Assembly: GCF_004341035.1 (NCBI RefSeq)
Contig: NZ_SLXK01000019.1
Location: forward strand, 1 to 64,000
Source: Scopulibacillus darangshiensis
GTDB lineage: Bacteria > Bacillota > Bacilli > Bacillales > Sporolactobacillaceae
Length of the DNA stretch: 64,000 nucleotides
Reading direction: 5' to 3'
The translations under genes were made by a program, and so were the position numbers. The notes beneath the pieces were generated by a model that was given only the letters and a program-made list of their open reading frames with translations, made no database searches and was not told where the DNA came from. Of this stretch, positions 35,722-44,027 are shown in pieces. The stretch's first letter is position 1. Each line of letters opens with the position of its first letter.

Positions 35722-36546
35722 ATGCGAAAGAAAAAGGTCTTTAATCAAGTTTTAAAAGATGTGCAGGAAGATGGCGTTTGTGATATGGCGGCGGCACTTG
35801 CCTATTATTTCTTACTATCCCTTTTTCCAATGCTATTATTTATTATTTCATTAATCCCGTTTCTTTCTTTGCCGCAAGATATGATTGTCCAAATGATCGA
35901 TAGCTATGCCCCGGGGGATACGAGCCAGCTTATTGAAGGAAATGTGACGGCTTATTTGGACCATCCAAACGGCGGTATCTTGTCTTTTGGGATCATCGCC
36001 GCTTTGTGGTCGGCATCAAGCGGAACGAACGCTCTCATTCGGGCGCTTAATCGCACCTATGGTGTCGACGAAACCCGTTCATTTATTAGAGTCAAATTGA
36101 TGGCTCTTGGATTAACCTTGGCATTAATTTTCATCATTGTTATCACACTTGCATTGCCTATTTTCGGTCATTATATTTTAGAATTTATACAACATTTCAT
36201 CTACATTCCTGATTCAGTAGTTTCGTTAATCAATGTTTTGCGGTGGGTGGCTGCGATTATTATTATGGTTTTAACGCTTATGGTTTTATATCACTTCGCT
36301 CCCAACCAAACGTTTAATTTCCGGGAAGGCTTAACCGGAGCAGTAGCGGCTACCATCGGCTGGCAAGCCATCTCATTAGGCTTTGCCTTCTATGTTAGTC
36401 ATTTCAGCCATTATTCAGCAACTTACGGCAGCCTTGGCACTGTCATCGTGCTAATGATTTGGCTTTTTCTTACTGGCATCATGCTAATCATAGGCGGAGA
36501 AGTTAATGCAGCTTTTTATAGAACAAGGAAAAATAATAGGAAATAA
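35722..36546 (+). CDS. YihY/BrkB family membrane protein
   Basis: 274 residues with about six transmembrane segments. Seen: DVQEDGVCDMAAALAYYFLLSLFPMLLF at the start and WSASSGTNALIRALNRTY, the hallmark of the YihY (once misnamed RNase BN) family. B. subtilis YfkH is a relative. GAGGAGGAGG precedes ATG 35722. Followed 14 bases later by the TauE-like gene. Role unknown. Confidence 0.9.
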   Translation: MRKKKVFNQVLKDVQEDGVCDMAAALAYYFLLSLFPMLLFIISLIPFLSLPQDMIVQMIDSYAPGDTSQLIEGNVTAYLDHPNGGILSFGIIAALWSASSGTNALIRALNRTYGVDETRSFIRVKLMALGLTLALIFIIVITLALPIFGHYILEFIQHFIYIPDSVVSLINVLRWVAAIIIMVLTLMVLYHFAPNQTFNFREGLTGAVAATIGWQAISLGFAFYVSHFSHYSATYGSLGTVIVLMIWLFLTGIMLIIGGEVNAAFYRTRKNNRK

Positions 36547-36560
36547 AGGATGTTAGAAAC

Positions 36561-37319
36561 ATGTCGGTATTTACTGAAGTTGTTTTGATTCTGGCCACTG
36601 GTATTGTTGCTGGAATCATTAATGTGATGGCGGCAGGCGGTTCTCTGCTGACGCTGCCTGTTTTAATATTCCTGGGGCTGCCATCGTCAGTCGCAAATGG
36701 GACAAACAGAATCGCCATAGTCGTCATGAGCATGACGGCAACAACTAATTTTTATCGTAAGGGTTATTTTGATAAGAAATTAGGACCGGTGCTTGCCATA
36801 CCCGGAATAATAGGGGCGATTGTAGGGGCTAATCTTGCCATTACAATCTCCGACAAGCTGTTCAACACAGTCCTTGCCATTATGATGGTCATCACGGTCA
36901 TATTTATTTTATGGAACCCGAGCAAAAGACTTTCTCAAAAAAAGAAAGACAAGGAAAACAGCAAATGGCGGCTTATTATTGCGATACTTGTGTTTTTCTT
37001 TATTGGCATTTACGGAGGATTTATTCAAGCAGGAGCAGGCTTTTTTATGATTACTGCCTTGACTGCTATCTTTGGCCTGTCACTCGTTCGTTCTAACGCG
37101 ATAAAAACCTTTGTCAGCGGTGTTTATGTCCTCGTTTCCCTGTTGATCTTTATTTATCATGGCGAAGTGAACTGGCTGCTTGGTGTGACGTTAGCTGTTG
37201 GGATGTCCATTGGGGGATGGATCGGGTCAAGCCTGGCTGTAAGCAAAGGGGAAAAACTGATTAGGGTGTTCCTTGTTGTTGCGGTTGTGGGCATGGCCAT
37301 AAAGCTGCTTTTCTTTTAA
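36561..37319 (+). CDS. TSUP (TauE/SafE) family permease
   Basis: 252 residues with about eight membrane segments in two inverted halves, each opening with a G-x-x-x-G motif (IVAGIINVMAAGGSLLTLP and IYGGFIQAGAGFFM). Family members export sulfite or organosulfonates. It is cotranscribed with the YihY gene and lies just upstream of csoR; no sulfur gene is near, so the substrate is open. Confidence 0.9.
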   Translation: MSVFTEVVLILATGIVAGIINVMAAGGSLLTLPVLIFLGLPSSVANGTNRIAIVVMSMTATTNFYRKGYFDKKLGPVLAIPGIIGAIVGANLAITISDKLFNTVLAIMMVITVIFILWNPSKRLSQKKKDKENSKWRLIIAILVFFFIGIYGGFIQAGAGFFMITALTAIFGLSLVRSNAIKTFVSGVYVLVSLLIFIYHGEVNWLLGVTLAVGMSIGGWIGSSLAVSKGEKLIRVFLVVAVVGMAIKLLFF

Positions 37320-37358
37320 ATAAAGACATAAGGTCCATTTGCTAAATGGGCTTTAAAC

Positions 37359-37388
37359 TTGCATTGTTATACTATAGGGGGGTATAAT
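37359..37388 (+). promoter_or_regulatory. csoR-copA-copZ promoter with CsoR operator-like element
   Basis: TTGCAT (37359-37364), 18-base spacer, TATAAT (37383-37388). The spacer and -10 contain TATAC..GGGGGGTATA, an imperfect version of the GC-rich centre with TATAC/GTATA ends bound by CsoR in Bacillus. Confidence 0.7.
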
Positions 37389-37418
37389 GGGTGTAAAACC
37401 AATAAAGGTGTGATGATA

Positions 37419-37748
37419 ATGACCCACGGCGAACAACGGACAGATATAGAGATGCAGCCTGAAAAGAAACCGCTTGTGCCGCGAACAGAGGCGGAGAAGC
37501 AAAAGGTTATTAATCGGCTGAAACGTGTGGAAGGTCAAGTGAGAGGCCTGCAAAAAATGGTGGAGGATGACAGGTATTGTGTGGATATTCTTATTCAGAT
37601 TTCCGCGATACAAGCTGCATTAAAAAAGGCAGGGTATTCTTTATTAGAGCGGCATACCAAAAGCTGTGTGGCTTCGGCAATGAAGGAAGGCGCGGGTGTT
37701 CATCATATTGATGAGCTCATGAAGGTCATCCAGCAATTTTCAAAATAA
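37419..37748 (+). CDS. csoR: Copper-sensing repressor CsoR
   Basis: Tetrameric helical repressor that leaves DNA when Cu(I) binds. 109 residues from ATG 37419, 8 bases after AAAGGTG. Seen: the copper ligands Cys54, His79 and Cys83, with the same 25- and 4-residue spacing as in B. subtilis CsoR. First gene of csoR-copA-copZ; the operator-like element lies upstream, so it should control its own operon. Confidence 0.95.
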   Translation: MTHGEQRTDIEMQPEKKPLVPRTEAEKQKVINRLKRVEGQVRGLQKMVEDDRYCVDILIQISAIQAALKKAGYSLLERHTKSCVASAMKEGAGVHHIDELMKVIQQFSK

Positions 37749-37767
37749 TGTTGAGTGGGGTGAAACA

Positions 37768-40185
37768 ATGGCCCAAAAAAAGGAATGGCAGCTTGGCATC
37801 ACTGGTATGACATGCGCTGCGTGTTCTTCCCGGATCGAAAAAGTCCTTAACAAAATGGACGGCGTCGAGGCAAACGTTAACCTAGCCCTAGAAAGTGCCA
37901 AGATCAGCGTTGAGGAGGACAAAGCGACATTGAATGATATTGTTGCCAAAGTTGAGAAGCTTGGTTACGGCGTTAGAACGGAGAAGACGGAGTTTGCTAT
38001 TCGCGGCATGACTTGTGCTGCATGTGCTGCGCGGATCGAAAAAGGATTGAGCAGATTAACTGGCATTTCAAAAGCGAGCATTAATTTGGCGACTGAATCT
38101 GGTGTCGTACAATACGAGCAAGGGGTCGTGTCGGTTGACGATATCATGGATAAGGTGAAAAAACTTGGGTATGAAGCGGTTTTAAAAAAGGATAAAAAAG
38201 GTCAAGAAGATTATAAGAAAAAGGAAATAAGGGAAAAAGAACGCAAGCTGATCATTTCAATTATTTTATCGCTGCCGCTTTTATATACAATGGCCGCCCA
38301 TTTACCTTTTGATTCGGGGCTTCCGGTTCCCGAACTGTTCATGAATCCTTGGTTCCAATTTGTTTTAGCAACCATTGTTCAGTTTTATATCGGCTGGCCG
38401 TTTTATGTCGGGGCCGCACGCGCTGTGCAAAACAAAAGTGCAAACATGGATGTCCTTGTTGCCATGGGAACTTCGGCAGCCTATTTTTATAGTGTTGCGG
38501 AGCTTGTCCGTTACCAGACAGGCGGAGTGTCACGGCCGGATTTGTATTTTGAAACAAGTGCGATTTTGATCACTTTGATCTTATTAGGTAAATTGTTTGA
38601 GGCTAGGGCTAAAGGACGGACAACGGAAGCGATCAAAAAGTTGCTTGATCTTCAGGCGAAAGAAGCGACGGTAATAAGAGACGGAGAAGCATTACGAATT
38701 CCAGTCGAAGAGGTCCAGGTAGGTGACTTATTGCTTGTCAAGCCTGGAGAAAAAATTCCTGTTGACGGGGTAGTTGTTGAGGGGAAATCCTCAGTTGATG
38801 AATCGATGATTACCGGTGAATCTCTTCCGGTTGAAAAAACGGTCGGCGACAGAGTGATTGGTTCTACGATCAATAAAAATGGGACGCTGCAAATCGAAGC
38901 AGAAAAGGTCGGCAAGAACACTGCCCTTGCGGGGATTATTAAAATTGTTGAAGAAGCCCAAGGGTCAAAGGCGCCGATACAAAGAATGGCCGATGTTATT
39001 TCAGGTATCTTTGTACCGATTGTTATCGCGATCGCTGTCATTGTCTTTGCCATTTGGCTTATCTTCGCTTCTCCTGGCGACTTATCCAGGGCTTTGGAAG
39101 TCGCTATCGCTATACTTGTGATTGCCTGCCCTTGTGCACTAGGTTTGGCAACACCAACCTCCATTATGGTGGGAACTGGGAAGGGTGCTGAGGCTGGCAT
39201 TCTTTTCAAAGGAGGAGAATATTTAGAATCGACACAATCCCTGAATGTTATATTAATGGACAAAACAGGGACTATTACAAATGGTAAGCCCGAGGTGACT
39301 GATTTCATTGCACTTGATGAGGGAAATAAAAAAAGGCTGTTAGCTCTTGTGGCCGCTACTGAAAAGTCAAGTGAGCATCCGCTTGCACAAGCAATAATAG
39401 ATTACAGCAAGGAACAGGCTGTTGAAAAGTTGATGATCAGATCATTTGAGGCAATACCAGGCTATGGTATTCAAGCAGAATATGACGGTAAACGGCTTTT
39501 AATCGGTACACGCCGTTTGCTTGACAGAGAAGCCATTTCATATAGGGAAATCGTCGACCAGATGATTAAATTAGAATCCGAAGGCAAGACCGCGATGCTT
39601 ATTGCATTTGATGGCAAAATCAGCGGACTTGTCGCTGTGGCTGACAGGATCAAACACTCCTCAAGTTTGGCGATCAGACAATTAAAAGCGCTTGGACTTG
39701 ATGTCTATATGATCACAGGGGATAATAAAAGGACGGCGGAAGCGATTGCCGATGAAGCCGGTATTAAGCATGTTTTTTCCGAAGTGCTTCCGGGCGACAA
39801 AGCGGATAAAGTCAAAATGCTGCAGGATAAAGGGCTTAAGGTGGCGATGGTCGGGGACGGCATCAATGATGCTCCGGCATTGGCACAAGCCGATATCGGC
39901 ATGGCGATTGGCACGGGTACGGATGTTGCCATTGAAACGGCCGATATTATGTTGATGAGCGGTGATTTGGCTCATATCCCAAAAGCGATTGACTTGAGCC
40001 GTAAAACAATGAAAAACATTCGCCAAAACCTATTCTGGGCGCTGTTTTACAATGCGATAGGCATTCCGATTGCGGCGCTTGGACTCCTGGCACCATGGGT
40101 TGCCGGCGCGGCGATGGCATTTAGTTCCGTCTCAGTAGTGACTAATGCATTGCGATTAAAGCGTGTAAAATTAAAAGAATTGTGA
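37768..40185 (+). CDS. copA: Copper-exporting P-type ATPase CopA
   Basis: Exports Cu(I) from the cytoplasm. 805 residues. Seen: two N-terminal metal-binding domains, M-T-C16-A-A-C19 and M-T-C83-A-A-C86, eight transmembrane segments, TGE in the actuator, the ion-binding C454-P-C456, phosphorylated Asp498 (DKTGT), SEHPL, and [10 protein letters not shown]. 20 bases after csoR and 15 before copZ. Confidence 0.97.
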   Translation: MAQKKEWQLGITGMTCAACSSRIEKVLNKMDGVEANVNLALESAKISVEEDKATLNDIVAKVEKLGYGVRTEKTEFAIRGMTCAACAARIEKGLSRLTGISKASINLATESGVVQYEQGVVSVDDIMDKVKKLGYEAVLKKDKKGQEDYKKKEIREKERKLIISIILSLPLLYTMAAHLPFDSGLPVPELFMNPWFQFVLATIVQFYIGWPFYVGAARAVQNKSANMDVLVAMGTSAAYFYSVAELVRYQTGGVSRPDLYFETSAILITLILLGKLFEARAKGRTTEAIKKLLDLQAKEATVIRDGEALRIPVEEVQVGDLLLVKPGEKIPVDGVVVEGKSSVDESMITGESLPVEKTVGDRVIGSTINKNGTLQIEAEKVGKNTALAGIIKIVEEAQGSKAPIQRMADVISGIFVPIVIAIAVIVFAIWLIFASPGDLSRALEVAIAILVIACPCALGLATPTSIMVGTGKGAEAGILFKGGEYLESTQSLNVILMDKTGTITNGKPEVTDFIALDEGNKKRLLALVAATEKSSEHPLAQAIIDYSKEQAVEKLMIRSFEAIPGYGIQAEYDGKRLLIGTRRLLDREAISYREIVDQMIKLESEGKTAMLIAFDGKISGLVAVADRIKHSSSLAIRQLKALGLDVYMITGDNKRTAEAIADEAGIKHVFSEVLPGDKADKVKMLQDKGLKVAMVGDGINDAPALAQADIGMAIGTGTDVAIETADIMLMSGDLAHIPKAIDLSRKTMKNIRQNLFWALFYNAIGIPIAALGLLAPWVAGAAMAFSSVSVVTNALRLKRVKLKEL

Positions 40186-40199
40186 AAGGGGATCCAACT

Positions 40200-40406
40200 A
40201 TGGAAAAAGCAACAATTAATGTGAAAGGCATGACTTGCGGACATTGCGAAGCGGCTGTTACGAATGCCTTAAAAGAGCTCAGCGGTGTATCAGAGGTAAA
40301 GGTCCATCTTGATAATGGCAAGGTCGATGTCACTTTCCATGATGGTAAAGTATCTTTTGATCAAATGAAAGAAGCTATCGAAGATCAGGGTTATGATGTT
40401 GTTTGA
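40200..40406 (+). CDS. copZ: Copper chaperone CopZ
   Basis: 68-residue HMA-domain protein that carries Cu(I) to CopA. Seen: G-M-T-C13-G-H-C16 and the ferredoxin-like pattern ending in QGYDVV. ATG 40200 lies 7 bases after AAAGGGG; the longer frame from 40182 is not needed. Last gene of the operon. Confidence 0.96.
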   Translation: MEKATINVKGMTCGHCEAAVTNALKELSGVSEVKVHLDNGKVDVTFHDGKVSFDQMKEAIEDQGYDVV

Positions 40407-40410
40407 AAAA

Positions 40411-40453
40411 TAAGAGGCAGCCACGTTTTATCAAACGGGCTGCCTTTAAAATT
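40411..40453. terminator. Bidirectional terminator after copZ
   Basis: AGGCAGCC pairs with GGGCTGCCT around a GTTTTATCAAAC inner stem; A- and T-rich on the two sides. Confidence 0.8.
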
Positions 40454-40988
40454 ATTTGGGTTGCTTTTTTGGCGGAAAGTTGTGGTCGAGGCCATCTAAG
40501 GTCGCCAACACAGCGGTAAGGAGCATTTGGATATCGTCAATGTTGGACTCATCAATGCCTTCTTTAAAGAGAAGTGTGACGTCATTTTTGAAAAGATGCT
40601 GATCATCGCCGTAAGTCTGTGAGAGGTTCTGGGTGACGGCTGGACGGTATGGCCGCCAATATTTATTTATAAGAAAAAGGATGGCTTCGCAATCGTTTTT
40701 CGGATGCTGTATGTGCAGATGAAATGTTATGCTGAAATCACAGGCAGCATTCTTTGAATCCTCCTCAAGGATTTCCGCTGACAGTGTCTGGGTGCTTGCC
40801 TCAATAAGCAGGCTCGCTTCAGCTGTTCCATTTTCCCTAACAAAAGATAAGCCATAGGCCCGGTTCATTTTAGCCAGATCAATGATGTTTGTCCGATTGG
40901 TAATCGCGATAACTTCACTCAGATCTAATTCATATACAGCTCCCTCTAAAACGACCTTCAAATTCTCAAATACAGTCGGATCAAACAT
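40452..40988 (-). CDS. Hypothetical protein
   Basis: 178 residues, not recognised. Soluble, acidic, alternating strands and helices; a central FSITFHLHIQH strand and a C-terminal LLTAVLATLDGLDH helix followed by a basic tail. AAAGGGGA precedes ATG 40988 by 7 bases. Convergent with the copper operon and probably transcribed alone. Confidence 0.65.
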   Translation of the reverse strand: MFDPTVFENLKVVLEGAVYELDLSEVIAITNRTNIIDLAKMNRAYGLSFVRENGTAEASLLIEASTQTLSAEILEEDSKNAACDFSITFHLHIQHPKNDCEAILFLINKYWRPYRPAVTQNLSQTYGDDQHLFKNDVTLLFKEGIDESNIDDIQMLLTAVLATLDGLDHNFPPKKQPK

Positions 40989-41056
40989 GTGATGTCCCCT
41001 TTAATTAATCAAGTCATTTTATTGTACACTACCTAAAAGAAAATAAAAATGGGGAC

Positions 41057-41162
41057 ATGCGCGCCGCCTCTGGAATATACGCGCGCCACTGGGAATATAT
41101 GCGCGCCGCCGGGAATATATGCGCGCCCCGGAGAATATACGCGCGCCGCCCAGGAAAAACGT
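41057..41162 (+). repeat. 20-bp GC-rich tandem repeat array, about 5 units
   Basis: Units of the form ATGCGCGCCGCCGGGAATAT, 20-22 bases, start at 41057, 41079, 41099, 41119 and 41139. The GCGCGCC core is constant and the CACTGGG/GCCGGG/CCCGGA part varies. The local GC content is far above the rest of the window. Frames on both strands are open only because of the repeat. Confidence 0.88.
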
Positions 41163-41173
41163 CGCGTCCATAA

Positions 41174-41204
41174 GGAAAACCGCGGGTTCACCGCGGTTTT
41201 AAAC
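41174..41204. terminator. Bidirectional terminator after sspL
   Basis: AAAACCGCGG pairs with CCGCGGTTTT (41177-41200) with loop GTTCA. It overlaps the sspL stop codon. Confidence 0.8.
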
Positions 41205-41342
41205 TTTGGTATTTTTCTTTTTTGCTCTGTCTTCAAGCTGTGACTTTGGCCGTTGATCGGCGACATCCTCGCTATGGCCTTGCGGATTCACGCTTGATGC
41301 CGTTTTACCGCGGGGAGCCCGGAATTCTTTTTCATGTGTCAT
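41199..41342 (-). CDS. sspL: Small acid-soluble spore protein L
   Basis: 47 residues, too short for most ORF cut-offs. The C-terminal half (VNPQG..ED..P KSQLEDRAKKKNTK) follows the pattern of B. subtilis SspL: V-x-P-Q-G, then P-K-x-x-L-E-x-R-A-K-K-x-N-T-K. GGAGGTG lies 7 bases before ATG 41342. SspL is a minor spore protein made in the forespore under sigma-G. It follows the cupin-DUF402-GNAT unit in the same direction, 62 bases after the GNAT stop. Confidence 0.82.
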   Translation of the reverse strand: MTHEKEFRAPRGKTASSVNPQGHSEDVADQRPKSQLEDRAKKKNTKV

Positions 41343-41404
41343 TTAACAACACCTCCACTATTAAGGTGCTGAATGTGGGGGAATTTTATTCTTTATGCGC
41401 GAAG

Positions 41405-41878
41405 TCACTCAAGCCATTTTGACATATTAATATCAGTTGCCTTATAATCAAGCTTTTCATATAGATATATGGCCCTTTTATTATGTGAAAAGACATGGAG
41501 ACTGATTTTCTTTATCCCCCTTTTGACAGCAAGATCGTCCAACGCTCTTAACGCCGCTTTGGCATATCCTAAGCCTTGTTTTTCCTCAAATATTTTGAAG
41601 TCAAATATGAATGCTTCCTTTTGCGGGTGCCTTTCATCAAATTTATACCACAGCCAGCCTATTTTCCGCCCTTCGCTATCCGCTATCACATATAAATATT
41701 GATGATGGCTGTCCATACCATCAGGCAATAAACGTTGATATTCCCGGCTCGATTTTGTAAGAGCCTCATCAATCGTCCACGTGCCAGCCTTCACCTTTTC
41801 ATCTGCATATTCCTTGATAGCGGATGAGGTATACTGTGCGAAATCATTTTGTGTCATGGGAATGAGTGATACTGTCAT
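41405..41878 (-). CDS. GNAT family N-acetyltransferase
   Basis: 157 residues with the acetyl-CoA fold: YLYVIADSEGRKIGWLWY, FIFDFKIFEEKQGLGYAKAAL (the Q/R-x-x-G-x-G/A loop as EKQGLGYA), and SLHVFSHNKRAIYLYEKLDYK. Acceptor unknown. Its ATG overlaps the DUF402 stop by 4 bases, so translation is probably coupled. Confidence 0.9.
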   Translation of the reverse strand: MTVSLIPMTQNDFAQYTSSAIKEYADEKVKAGTWTIDEALTKSSREYQRLLPDGMDSHHQYLYVIADSEGRKIGWLWYKFDERHPQKEAFIFDFKIFEEKQGLGYAKAALRALDDLAVKRGIKKISLHVFSHNKRAIYLYEKLDYKATDINMSKWLE

Positions 41879-42414
41879 GATAATTCCTCCTCTATGTCAT
41901 TGAATTTGGAAAGCAGATCTTGGGCTAGCTTTATGTAGTAATCAGGATGCAGGTCAAGGAAATGGAGTAAACTCTTAGCATTTTTCCAGGCTTTTTGATG
42001 CATTTTCTTTGTGATGACACCAGCTTCTAAAGCGTCATCAAGTTCATCCTCATCAAGCAGAATTATCTTATGATTCGGTAGTAAGACAACGGCCAGATAC
42101 AGATCATCAAACCAAGGGATGCCATTTTCCCCTATTCCAATTTGATGAATAATATCGAAATAGCATTGGATGAGCTGATGATTGTCGTCAAACATAGCAG
42201 TTATGACGAACCCTTCATTTTTCGGAAAAAATTCTAACCAGGTAAAGTTATGATCTACAATCTTTAACTTTGTTTCACCATAAGTGACAAACAAGGGGTC
42301 TCGAACTTTAACCAATGACAGATGGACGTATGTGTCGCCTTTATCGTGCTGCAGAACAATCGTCTTATCTAAAATCCTGCCCCATCCCGGCCGGTCAGCA
42401 TATTTTCTCTTCAT
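41875..42414 (-). CDS. DUF402 domain protein
   Basis: 179 residues of the DUF402 (YgaC/FomD-like) family. Seen: the strand-rich core WLEFFPKNEGFVITAMFDDNHQLIQCYFDI, then GIPWFDDLYLAVVLLPNHKIILLDEDELDDALEAGVI with the acidic metal-binding residues, and a helical C-terminus. Some relatives hydrolyse nucleoside diphosphates or nucleotidyl intermediates with divalent metal; the role here is unknown. Overlaps both neighbours by 4 bases. Confidence 0.85.
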   Translation of the reverse strand: MKRKYADRPGWGRILDKTIVLQHDKGDTYVHLSLVKVRDPLFVTYGETKLKIVDHNFTWLEFFPKNEGFVITAMFDDNHQLIQCYFDIIHQIGIGENGIPWFDDLYLAVVLLPNHKIILLDEDELDDALEAGVITKKMHQKAWKNAKSLLHFLDLHPDYYIKLAQDLLSKFNDIEEELS

Positions 42415-42776
42415 TCTTTTATTTTTAGTTTGGCCATGATAGCTTGCGGATCCAATGCGTCGGATTCGATGACAAGCGCTGTTAACCCTGACTCCGTTCC
42501 AGAGCTGTGACTTTCTCCTTTATGCCAAAAGGCTGCTTCTCCGGCGGTGATCTTCATTCTTTCTTTTCCCGCACCGTAAACCCAGCCCTCCCCTTGAATA
42601 ACCAGGAACAGCTGAGGAACAACAGCTTCGTGCTCACCAATTAAGCCATTTTCGCCGAGAAACATCATCCCGATATGGATTGAACCTTGAGCATCCACAA
42701 TTTTTGCCATATTAAAATCAGAGCCAAAGCGGGTGATTTTTTTGCCGGCCACTTTTTCAAATTGGTAAATGTCCAT
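42411..42776 (-). CDS. Single-domain cupin protein
   Basis: 121 residues from ATG 42776, placed 8 bases after AAAGGAGG. One cupin_2-like beta barrel: LIGEHEAVVPQLFLVIQGEGWVYG and KITAGEAAFWHKGESHSSG. Histidines of the metal site (HEA, HSS) are partly kept. First gene of the overlapping cupin-DUF402-GNAT unit. Ligand unknown. Confidence 0.85.
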   Translation of the reverse strand: MDIYQFEKVAGKKITRFGSDFNMAKIVDAQGSIHIGMMFLGENGLIGEHEAVVPQLFLVIQGEGWVYGAGKERMKITAGEAAFWHKGESHSSGTESGLTALVIESDALDPQAIMAKLKIKE

Positions 42777-42799
42777 GTGCCATCCTCCTTTCACATCTC

Positions 42800-42827
42800 A
42801 GTATAAAACATTCTATGTGAAGGTCAA
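42800..42827 (-). promoter_or_regulatory. Promoter of the cupin-DUF402-GNAT unit
   Basis: Minus strand TTGACC (42827-42822), 16-base spacer, TATACT (42805-42800), about 24 bases before the cupin start. Confidence 0.65.
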
Positions 42828-42855
42828 AAGTCCTTTTTAGGCTTAAGGATCGCAT

Positions 42856-43125
42856 TTGGATGCATAAATCGAAATGAGGACGCAAATCCCTAGATGAAGA
42901 CGCAAATCCCTAGATGAAGACGCATAAATCGAAATGAGGACGCAAATCCCTAGATGAAGACGCATAAATCGAAATGAGGACGCAAATCCCTAGATGAAGA
43001 CGCATAAATCGAAATGAGGACGCAAATCCCCGGATGAAGACGCATAATCGAAAGAGGACGCAAATCCCCCAGATGAAGACGCATAAATCGAAATGAGGAC
43101 GCAAATCCCCTGGATGAAAATGCAT
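42856..43125 (+). repeat. 40-bp tandem repeat array, about 6.5 units
   Basis: Period of 40 bases, for example TAGATGAAGA at 42911, 42951 and 42991. Each unit is itself two related halves: ATGAGGACGCAAATCCCTAG and ATGAAGACGCATAAATCGAA. Outer units vary in length by 1-2 bases and one unit lacks part of the second half. No conserved protein frame; the 71-codon minus frame is a by-product. Confidence 0.93.
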
Positions 43126-43188
43126 AAGCTTAAGTATGTTTATTTACGTATTAAAAGAGGGAATAATAACTGAGAGGAGATGATACAT

Positions 43189-43374
43189 ATGGAAGAAAAG
43201 AATATTGGCATTGACCCTATTGCTTTGGAACGTTTGCTTGATAAATATATTTTAAAAAGCGGTGACACGATAACAATCGATCAGCTGCGAATTGGGCTGG
43301 AAAAAATAATTGTCGAGAACAACAAAGCCCTTATGAAAGATATCGAAGCGCTAATCGACAACAAAATGAAATAA
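43189..43374 (+). CDS. Small hypothetical protein
   Basis: 61 residues from ATG 43189 (10 bases after GAGGAG; the ATG at 43180 is only one base away from it). Charged and helical (IDPIALERLLDKYIL... LEKIIVENNKALMKDIEALIDNKM). Not recognised. A terminator follows. Its setting beside YdjO-like, DUF1657 and germination genes suggests a sporulation link, which is only inference. Confidence 0.6.
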   Translation: MEEKNIGIDPIALERLLDKYILKSGDTITIDQLRIGLEKIIVENNKALMKDIEALIDNKMK

Positions 43375-43391
43375 GGCTTGATAATGCACAA

Positions 43392-43426
43392 AAAGCGCCA
43401 TTTCCGCGAGTATGGAATGGCGCTAC
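43392..43426 (+). terminator. Terminator after 43374
   Basis: AGCGCCATTTCC pairs with GGAATGGCGCT; T-run weak (ACTTGCATTTT). Confidence 0.65.
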
Positions 43427-43459
43427 TTGCATTTTATAAATAATATCAAACGATGTGAG

Positions 43460-43642
43460 TTAATCCAATACGGGTAACACCCTGACTTCCTTCACCATCT
43501 CGGCTTGGCATAGGGGGCATTTTGGATGGTCCTCAAATGAAAAATCGTCTCTCATCCAGCCTGAACAGCTTTCGCTTGTGCAGGACCAAACATTAGTTTC
43601 AGCTTCAGGAACCGGTTCTTGCGGGCCTTTATTAAACGCCAT
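43460..43642 (-). CDS. YdjO-like cold-inducible zinc-ribbon protein
   Basis: 60 residues resembling B. subtilis YdjO. Seen: W-S-C-T-S-E-S-C-S-G-W-M-R and C-P-L-C-Q-A-E-M, four cysteines that can hold one zinc. AAAGGGGATC lies before ATG 43642. YdjO was described as cold-inducible; its function is unknown. Confidence 0.85.
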   Translation of the reverse strand: MAFNKGPQEPVPEAETNVWSCTSESCSGWMRDDFSFEDHPKCPLCQAEMVKEVRVLPVLD

Positions 43643-43773
43643 ATCAATGATCCCCTTTCTAGGTATTACTATTATTATACCCTATATTTCCAAATAAATA
43701 AAATAAATGAACCCCCGCCATCATTACATATTTCCGTTTTTCTAAAGACATGTTAATAGGGGAGGTGATTTAT

Positions 43774-43980
43774 ATGACAGTTGCAAATAAAATCCAACAG
43801 TCAATTGCAAGCTGTGAAAGCACATTAGCCAACCTTCATAGCTTTGCTTTAGAAACACAGGATCAAAATGCGAAGCAGGCCTACCAAGCAATGGCCCAAT
43901 CCCAACAAACCATATTGGACGGCTTGAATCAACGCCTTCAGTATATACAAGGCCAAGAACCCCAATATAATCAACAATAA
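43774..43980 (+). CDS. DUF1657 protein
   Basis: 68 residues from ATG 43774 after GGGGAGGTG. Helical DUF1657 domain: VANKIQQSIASCESTLANLHSFALETQDQNAKQAY. In Bacillales DUF1657 genes are often near spoVA-type and germination genes, in line with the ger operon 1.5 kb away. A two-helix hairpin protein of unknown role. Confidence 0.87.
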   Translation: MTVANKIQQSIASCESTLANLHSFALETQDQNAKQAYQAMAQSQQTILDGLNQRLQYIQGQEPQYNQQ

Positions 43981-43989
43981 AGCCATAAA

Positions 43990-44027
43990 AGGAGAGAAGG
44001 TGAATAGTTAACCTTCTCTTTTTAATT
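43990..44027. terminator. Bidirectional terminator
   Basis: AGAGAAGGT pairs with ACCTTCTCT, followed by TTTTTAATT; shared by the DUF1657 and DUF3231 genes. Confidence 0.8.

Noticed and set aside
38652-39308. 218-codon minus-strand frame
   Set aside because: Lies wholly inside copA in antisense; Ser/Thr/Pro/Ile-rich composition is typical of a shadow frame.
41033-41266. Open frames of 64-77 codons on both strands
   Set aside because: They exist only because the 20-base GC-rich repeat lacks stops; they overlap sspL and its terminator.
42856-43125. CRISPR array or repetitive protein gene (71-codon minus-strand frame)
   Set aside because: Contiguous 40-base repeats without spacers; the frame has no ribosome site and breaks where units change length.
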